NCBI GenBank assembly: GCA_900404475.1
Contig: OUQQ01000049.1
Span: forward strand, 22,676 to 78,836
Source: Spongospora subterranea
Taxonomy: Eukaryota; Endomyxa; Phytomyxea; Plasmodiophorida; Plasmodiophoridae
Length of the DNA: 56,161 bases
Reading direction: 5' to 3'
Shown: one piece after another, positions 50,020 through 56,161 of the stretch
Position numbering within the stretch: the first letter of the stretch is position 1
Layout: every line of letters starts with the position of its first letter
Notes under the pieces: generated by a model
The model's database searches: none
The model's input: only the letters and a program-made list of their open reading frames with translations
What the model was told of the DNA's origin: nothing
Position numbers and translations under genes: made by a program

Positions 50020-50693
50020 TTTCTTCGTTAATCAGTTGTTGTTCCAGTTCTTCATACCGTAATCTGGCGGTGTTCCAGCTCACTATCGAATAAAGGCGAC
50101 ATGTTTGATAGCAAGACTGGTGTTATCGATAACACTGTCCCTGCTATGCTGGAGAAGATATTCGAGGCTATTCGCAAAGATTTTTACGATTTTGCCATTG
50201 AATTTATTAGTGCTCGTCGGTCAATATCCTCGACTCGATGACGACTTAAAGGCATCAAACTGGTTTTATGTTGTCGATATTTATGATGATTTCTTCATTA
50301 AATTATCTGAAGCGTCTCGTTATTACCAGACCAGTTGCAACATTTTGTAGAAGAGAATCAGAGGGCCTACCCAACGCGAAGGAAGCGATACAATATTGGA
50401 TGATGCCCTGGTATTCTGGTTTAGAACCTTAGACCGACTTTGTTGACGATATGGAGGTAAATGGGTACTCTTCATCGGTGTCATTTGGGAAATGTCAATG
50501 GCTGCGCAATATTATTTCATTATTGCGCAGTGTTTGTTAAGCAGTTCGCAGTTTCTGATGATTGCGCAGTGTGTATTGGTAATGGGGTTCTTCGGCAGTA
50601 CAGAGATCGGCGGAGGAACCTTCCAAGGCATAATCTCTTGACCCTAGCCAACCCGATCCCGTATCAGTTTTACCAAATCTAAGCCATCTTCTC
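50020..50693. other. Intergenic region, no supported gene
   Basis: Between the UBZ4-array gene and the Aha1-like gene. Contains a perfect 9-bp inverted repeat with an 11-base loop (CTGCGCAAT at 50502-50510, ATTGCGCAG at 50522-50530) and another ATTGCGCAGTGT copy about 40 bases on. Confidence 0.45.
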
Positions 50694-52038
50694 ATGACCG
50701 ACGGAAGTCCAGATCGTGCCTCCGCGGACGATAGCGCTGATCCAAAACCGTCGTCGGTACGTCCGCCCACCGTATATCATTATCGTCCTTCTTCGTTTGA
50801 ATAATATCGCTTCAGTATTATTTTTTCAAATCAACACCGGTGGAGGTAGCTCAAAAATTTGCCCCTCAAAGGGTCGAAGTTCATGTTGAGAATTCCGTCG
50901 CTGCAGATGGCACATCCGTATGGAATAAGGGCAACACTTGGTCGGTTTATTTTACTTTTTACTTTTCTAGCGCTTTGGTAGCACATCCAGTTTTCTCTAA
51001 TTGTTGTCCTTGATGGTGTTGCTGTATAAATGATTTTCGGGTAACCATCTCTTGGGATGGATTTTACTGTTTTGTTTGATGTTCCTGTTCGAAACTGGAT
51101 TTTCCCGTTTTCAATGTCCTTTCGAGTTAGTCATCGATTGGATCTATGCGATTTGATTTATTGTATTATTGGCAATCAAAGGTGCTGATTCTGTCTGCGT
51201 CAATAGGGAAGAGCGGGATTTATCATCCTGGGCCAGCGAAACTATAAGTTCGTTGCTGATGTCTGTCAAAATTCCCTGCGCAGCCAGCGATAACCTCGCA
51301 TTTAAATCCGTTGAGACTACAAAATCGCATGTATGAATTGCTGTCGAAATCGTGGATTTCCGCAACTATTTGCTTTTTTTGTTTCTTTACGCTTACTGTG
51401 TATATCAGCGTACTTCCATGTGTATTGACAGTTGGATGCTCTTCACCCAAAGAATATGTGTTTAAGTTGGTGTTCAGCTCTTATAACGTTTTTTATCAAC
51501 CGCCATTTTTACCGTTTTCTTTTACAGATAGTCAATTTTTTCGTTGTCCTATGGTTTTTTTCTCTGATTGCCTGTTGTTTCAAATGTGTTTTTTTGTTTT
51601 AATAAGGTTAGTTGGGGTTTGTTTTTGGTTTTGCTCCTTCGTGTCCACCTTCGCATAATATGAAAATTCGGTTTTCTATTGTATTTGACTATCAAGTAGA
51701 ACGTCTCAATGTTTCGCTCATGCTCTGCCACGACCCTTTTTCTGACATACTTGGGCTTTTAGGCGACCATCGTGTTCGTCCGGGGCAAGAAGCGCCATGG
51801 ATATGAGATCGGCGTACTGGCTAAATGGTCTGGTATGGTTGGCGGAAAGGTTGTTGAAGGCAAAGTCGAATTTCCTGACGTTGAAGACGATACCGGCGCT
51901 GATGAGGATTTCACTGCCAATGTTTCGGCCGTCGCTGCCGACACAGAACACGAATGCGCTCGGATGGCCGTACGGAAAGTGCTGCCGGCCTTACAGTCTC
52001 AACTTCATCAATTCGATACGCTGTTTCGCCAGAAATAA
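50694..52038 (+). CDS. Aha1 N-domain-only Hsp90 co-chaperone (Hch1-like)
   Basis: Hsp90 ATPase activator. Exons 50694-50756, 50846-50940, 51207-51330 and 51763-52038 join in phase to 185 residues. The N-terminus is acidic/Ser-rich (MTDGSPDRASADDSAD), then the Aha1 N-domain core: SVWNKGNTW joined to EERDLSSWAS (the family NxxxWHWxERDxSxW motif), then VRGKKRHGYEIGVLAKWSG, VEGKVEFPDVEDD and a final helix (LPALQSQLHQFDTLF). The protein stops there, so the C-terminal AHSA1/START-like domain of full Aha1 is absent; this resembles yeast Hch1. Splicing at 51206/51207 is set by the conserved W-E-E-R-D match. The last intron is 432 nt, T-rich and exceptional in length here. Cytosolic. Confidence 0.87.
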
Positions 52039-52753
52039 TGAAGCAGTCCAATTAACCCAAAAACAAGTAAACAAACAATCATGCGTCATTATCTTTGAAT
52101 GGGCCAATTCGGCACTTAAGCGCCCCTTTGAATGAGGTGACCCGTTGAAAACTTTCAACACCCTCGTACTTCTAATCCTGCATGGATACGATGCTCGAGA
52201 ACATTACTTTTACTGAAAGAAGACGCCCTTTGTAGTGTGGTGCATTTGTGCTTAGGATTTTGATGGGGTTCAGGTTTTGACCGACCTCGGTAGGAATTGA
52301 CCACGTGTGTCTCTTAATGAATTTCTAATAGGTTTATCCGTCTTCAAACTTGCAAACGATCAGTTCTACCCCACACCTTAACTGTGGCTGGGGTAGAAAA
52401 CACACCTGTTATTGTGACAACGGATTTCAGAGGTTTTCTGTCATTGATATAACTGCAATCACTGGTTTTGCTAAAGAAGGTAAGGAGTTCGCAATCCTCA
52501 AACCTACATGGCAACGTCCATTGAACACAACTTTCCTACTTTATATCAAACAGACCGCATTCGCCTGCAACAAAACTTCAAACAGTAGTTATTGAAACAA
52601 GCTTATCTCAAAGCCGTTTGAGCCTCAACTACCTCAAATGAGATAAGTAAGGCCAAACAAACCAAACAACTAACAGATTTCGCCTTCAAGAACAAAGTCA
52701 TTTGACAGATAGTTGCAATTGCTCGTGAAGTTTCTGAGGTCGACAAACAAGTA
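52039..52753. other. Intergenic region between Aha1 gene and mariner element
   Basis: No recognisable protein. An open frame at 52350-52595 (+) lacks any domain. The TA at 52752-52753 is the left target-site duplication of the mariner element. Confidence 0.45.
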
Positions 52754-52772
52754 CTCCCTCCGTTCGGAAATA
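52754..52772 (+). repeat. Mariner left terminal inverted repeat
   Basis: Nineteen-base TIR starting directly after the TA duplication; pairs with 54479-54497. Confidence 0.9.
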
Positions 52773-52854
52773 GTTGTTGTTCCAAAATAGCTGGCCGGTT
52801 GCACTTTCACCCTTTTAAATCAACAGGATTTGAGTAGATTTAAGCACCGTTATT

Positions 52855-54152
52855 TCACATTTGCAGTTTATTGAGTAGCTGAGCCATCTCATCATCCACG
52901 ATGATCATCTTCGCCTTCGCGACCGATTCCACGGAACAAGGAAGTGCAATTGGGAGCTGTCCTGCAATTTGAAACTTCTCTTTCCCTATGTGCTGGATTT
53001 TGACTCTGTTGCCGACATCATCGTTCATGCAGGACTGCAGCACCGTATGTAGTGTCAAAAAATTTGAATTGATTTTGACAGGGTCCAGTTCGTCAAACGA
53101 CTTTAACACTGCCGTGATCAACTCATCCAATTCGCAGTTGATTTTTGTTCCTTCAGTGACTGGATCATCGCTTTGAAAAACCCAAGATTTAAAATGTTTA
53201 TATCCGGACTATTTGGGGATTGACAGAACAAATTTATCCTGTATCCACCCTCTTTGGCTGCTGCAACAAAAGGATGATAATGTGGCCGAACTTAGGGTCT
53301 TGCACTATCCTGTTGGACAATTATTGGAATGTCATTGGAAAACTTGGACCTAATTGCGGGCATAACCTTTCTTATTATCATCTCCGCGTAAACCTTCTGG
53401 TCAACGGTTAGCACACCGAAGTGACAGGTGCTCCCTTCACCCTGTTTTTACTGGACCGTTTTGCAGGTTCCGAAGTTACGAGCGGCCACATTCCGATTTT
53501 GCCGTCAAAGATGCATTCGAAGTTTTCGTCAAAACGTGGTCTCGCTATTGCGGCAAGAAACATTACTTTTTTAATAAACCTTTTGCTCTTACATGCTTGA
53601 TAAGGCTCTTCTTCGTCGTTCGCCAGGTAAAATGTGTTATTTACTTGTGTGAGATCAAACCACTGTTCGTCAATGTGCACTGTGTCAAACATCGTTTTGA
53701 ATTTCGGCGACATCGGCATAGAATCCTGGTCTATCATTGATAAACTAAACTTGAGGCGAAGAATCTTGTTGCTTTCCGTAAGTACTGGCTTGATAGAGTT
53801 TGCATGGCGAAGAATGTTGCAATTTTTTAGAATGAGATGTAAAGTTGTAGTGGAAATGCCTGTAGCCGCTAATAGACTTCGCAAGTCCCTCTTGACTTCA
53901 AAGGAACCGCACTTACAGTTGAAGAGATGTCGGCATACTTGCTTTTACGTCCGCATTGTTTTTTGAAAAAATTAACATCCGCTGAAACCCATCCAGAGAA
54001 TATTGAAGATGTTGCACGCTTCCAAATACGGCTTGCTGTCTTCCAATAAACGCCAAATTCTTGTCAATTTTTGTGAAAGCATCTTTATTTGGTCTTCCGT
54101 TGTCGTCCAGCATCGTCAGGAGCCGTTCATCAAGCTCTTTCGACATGACCAT
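52855..54152 (-). pseudogene. Plant mariner-like (DD39D-type) transposase, inactivated
   Basis: Reading the minus strand, homology runs through the DNA-binding part (GISTTTLHLILKNCNI, KPVLTESNKILRLKFSLSM), the first catalytic block FDTVHIDEQWFDLTQVNN (first Asp intact), and KRFIKKVMFLAAIARPRFDE, typical of plant elements. Near 53408 the frame breaks; homology resumes as VDQKVYAEMIIRKVMPAIRS and IIVQQDSARP (second Asp), then an in-frame TAA, then LFCQSPNSPDINILNLGFF. In plant elements the third catalytic Asp is the D of the DLGFF block 39 residues after the second; here it reads N. A second frameshift near 53130 precedes the C-terminal block (DELITAVLKSFDELDP, KIQHIGKEKFQIAGQLP). A protein from this copy could not be active. 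Confidence 0.9.
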
Positions 54153-54478
54153 TTCGCGTCAATGACTGCTGCTCTTGGCTTTGTAAAGATTGCCGATTCG
54201 ATTGTCTGGAATGTGCACGAAACACATGACTTAATGAGGACCCTGTCGTGCACCAAAGGGATCGTGTACACAGATCAATGACGGGTCGTATTCGTAGGGC
54301 GTCGTTCATTTCTATTGAACGTGGGTTATGAACGAATTATCAGAAAACCTAGACATGGCGACGAGACATCTCAGAGACCATTCACGAAGTACGCTAATTT
54401 CTTGACCGTAATTGACAAGTTTATTCTTTTAAATTAAAAAATGAGCTTGATTTGGTAAAAACAAGCGTATCGGCCAAA

Positions 54479-54497
54479 TATTTCCGAACGGAGGTGG
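54479..54497 (-). repeat. Mariner right terminal inverted repeat
   Basis: Inverted partner of the left TIR with two mismatches near the outer end, followed by TA. Confidence 0.9.
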
Positions 54498-54755
54498 TAG
54501 TTACTGATTCAAACATCTTCTATGATGAGATAATGAGCACGAGCCCATCACTTCACGATTATCAAACTGAAATCATTTCTGAGTGATGTCGGGAATTAGT
54601 CGACATCATCAAGTATGTACTCTTTGTTGATCAGTACTGCCCTTTAGGTCATGGAAGCGTGTCGAGCGATTGCTGGCGTTCCAAGACACCACTGATTGCA
54701 TACAAAACTTGGAATGGTTAGCATTATATAGTCATGTCTGGACGAATATGTCTTT

Positions 54756-55085
54756 TCAATTTATTTGAGACATTGACCCATGCATGGCCGCGTTCCCACT
54801 ATTATTCAGCATAAAAGTCGAATAAAGAGCCCGATTTCGGATTAATTCATAATTCAATATAACATCAAGCATATCATTGTTCGATATGTTGTCCAAAGTT
54901 ATTACCGACCTCAACATCACATTTTCCATCACGAACATTTTGAAGGCCCTGAAATCGTATAGTGGGCAGAATGTGAATGTCGTTGGACGTTCAATGGAAG
55001 AGTGTGTCGACACATATTGCGTCAGAATATCGGGATATGGGTTGTCGACGAGCTTGGGACATTGTGAGCAGACGCCAACTGGCAT
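54756..55085 (-). CDS. Hypothetical 109-residue protein
   Basis: ATG-initiated single-exon minus-strand frame starting MPVGVCSQCPKLVDNPYPDI. It has a Cys pair in the first ten residues and an Asn/Met-rich tail, without signal peptide or known domain. Same orientation as the phosphatase gene to its right. May be a real small gene or chance. Confidence 0.28.
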   Translation of the reverse strand: MPVGVCSQCPKLVDNPYPDILTQYVSTHSSIERPTTFTFCPLYDFRAFKMFVMENVMLRSVITLDNISNNDMLDVILNYELIRNRALYSTFMLNNSGNAAMHGSMSQIN

Positions 55086-55240
55086 CAGAAGTCAATGAAA
55101 ATAAAAAACCTGGCACCATGATTTTGGTGTACATTCGGTTGAGATTTTATAAATGAAATCGGCTGGCTAACTAGGCCAATTGGTGGTGATCCTAGTCCAA
55201 GGCGGTGAATGAGGCACCACAAGGATTGAGTCCATATTTT

Positions 55241-56029
55241 CTATGGAAGATACTTTTGGCAATGGATTATATCGGGTATGTTCATGATGCAATCGTGAAT
55301 GGCGTCATCATTCAGCGATTGATCTGAAAAACAGCACCTGATTTCGATCACGTCAAAGTCTCGAAGAGAGATCAGAACCGAATTTAAACCCAATTTCGAA
55401 CAGGCGGCCTTAATACAGTTTTGGACTGAGCCGAAAACAGCACCTGGCGCCTTCTCCGCCAAAAAGGTTTGGCACTGCATTATGGGCACGTCCTGAGCCC
55501 ATCTCTTTGGCTTCGGCAACGTGGATTCCGACAAGGAGCGCAGCGATTTTTCGAATTCCATTAGTTGGACAAGGAAAGCGCGATTTGGACAGATAAATGG
55601 TCGAGATTCCTTGATGGAGCTGATAATTTCCAGAAGTGATCTCGACGTTGTTTGCAGCAGATAGGCGATACAGATGGTGGGGGAGCGGGACGCCCCAGCG
55701 ACACAGTGGACGAGTACAGCCTGGCCGTCCTGGCGAGCTCGCTCAATCACGGCACAGGTCTCAATAAAATATGAACTAATATCCTGATCGACCCTGTCTT
55801 TTAATACCAGATTCTTGTATTGGAACAGGTCAGGAAAATGGTTCCGACATTCCTCGGCACAATTGATAATTATCTGAAAAAATAACTGAGATTGAACTGC
55901 CGAATGATCACGTCAATTCGCGAATATATTTACGCTGACTGAAAACTGTCGCAGCGCCTGAACCTGTTTCGAATCGTACTGATTGCCTAAATACAAGAGG
56001 CCGGGAATGATGGTTGTCGCCTTCCACAT
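55241..56029 (-). CDS. Dual-specificity protein phosphatase (DSP), possibly 5'-truncated
   Basis: Cysteine-based phosphatase acting on phospho-Tyr/Ser/Thr proteins. Exons 55934-56029 and 55241-55873, 60-nt intron, 242 residues from the ATG at 56029. The N-terminal DSP strand-helix is TTIIPGLLYLGNQYDSKQVQ, then IIINCAEECRNHFPDL. The general-acid Asp is in LKDRVDQDIS, and the signature loop is VLVHCVAGASRSPTICIAYL, with catalytic Cys and Arg intact. About 100 residues follow the catalytic domain and match nothing I recognise (FLAEKAPGAVFGSVQNCIKA...). The frame stays open upstream of 56029 to a TAA at about 56139 without another ATG, so an upstream exon beyond the window cannot be excluded. Cytosolic or nuclear by absence of signals. 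Confidence 0.85.
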
Positions 56030-56161
56030 GGCAGCGCTGGAGGGCGAAATTGTGTGGCCGGCCAGTTGGCGCAGCCTGCTCTGCTGCTGCAAATCCTGGG
56101 TGATTGTGTGGGGCCTATTGGACTCGTCTCTATTGGTTTATGGGCGATGGTGATTGTGTGG

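Larger units (their letters stand above)
52754..54497 (-). mobile_element. Plant-type (Stowaway-TIR) mariner transposon, decayed
   Basis: Tc1/mariner-superfamily element of 1744 bp with TA target duplications at 52752-52753 and 54498-54499. The left terminal inverted repeat reads CTCCCTCCGTTCGGAAATA; the reverse complement of the right end reads CCACCTCCGTTCGGAAATA, 17 of 19 matching. CTCCCTCCGTTC is the hallmark terminus of plant Stowaway MITEs and their mariner-like parents. The interior encodes a broken plant-type transposase on the minus strand. It lies between the Aha1-like gene and the small frame at 54756, not inside a recognised gene. Intact TIRs mean it could still be mobilised in trans if an autonomous relative exists. 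Confidence 0.92.

Noticed and set aside
50502..50530. Perfect 9-bp inverted repeat as a terminator or riboswitch
   Set aside because: In a eukaryotic intergenic region a single 9-bp hairpin without context is not evidence of either.

Overview
The window is a gene-dense stretch of nuclear eukaryotic DNA. Almost every recognisable gene is split by very short introns, mostly 47-62 bases, with GT-AG ends and little other donor consensus. I rebuilt exon structures by joining protein homology in phase across these introns, so junctions are sequence-supported but not RNA-confirmed. The contents (chitin/polysaccharide deacetylases, a plant-BXL-like GH3 enzyme, a plant-type TONSOKU, a plant-type mariner element, many short introns) suggest a plant-associated protist. 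A plasmodiophorid rhizarian is my working guess, but this is inference; a chytrid-like fungus is not excluded.

Left part (1-7.5 kb, all confident genes on the minus strand): CDC48/p97 (3' end cut by the window edge), the tRNA m7G46 methyltransferase Trm8/METTL1, a secreted PAN-domain protein with a Thr-rich stalk and GPI-type tail, and a DUF4604 (KIAA1143-like) protein. A loose region follows with a secreted acidic protein built on 15-residue repeats (8.8-9.8 kb). Two tandem chitin-deacetylase-like genes (10.6-14.2 kb) share identical exon architecture and are separated by an assembly gap bounded by poly-G on both sides.

Middle (16-25.3 kb): a PHOSPHO-type HAD phosphatase, a secreted GH3 beta-xylosidase-like enzyme with a 13-nt microexon, a large signalling protein (divergent RhoGEF DH, PH, then a kinase-like domain whose HRD motif reads YGN), and a ferritin tail-to-tail with it. 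From 25.7 to 34.9 kb one very long minus-strand gene encodes a TONSOKU/TONSL protein (TPRs, a SUMO-interaction-type motif, acidic linker, ubiquitin-like segment, leucine-rich repeats).

Right part (35-56 kb): a degenerate GGTTC/GGGTAAC repeat patch, a small Zn(II)2Cys6 protein, a 912-residue coiled-coil protein, a 26-bp satellite, mitochondrial OXA1 (with a reading-frame break), a large protein with six UBZ4 ubiquitin-binding zinc fingers and an unrecognised conserved-looking C-terminal region, a short Hch1-like Aha1 co-chaperone, a decayed plant-type (Stowaway-TIR) mariner transposon, and a dual-specificity phosphatase at the right edge.

Themes rather than operons: genome maintenance and ubiquitin/SUMO recognition (CDC48, TONSOKU, UBZ4 array), secreted wall-active enzymes (two deacetylases, GH3), and surface or secreted proteins (PAN protein, acidic repeat protein). 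Several stretches above 300 bases hold no gene I can support and are listed as such.
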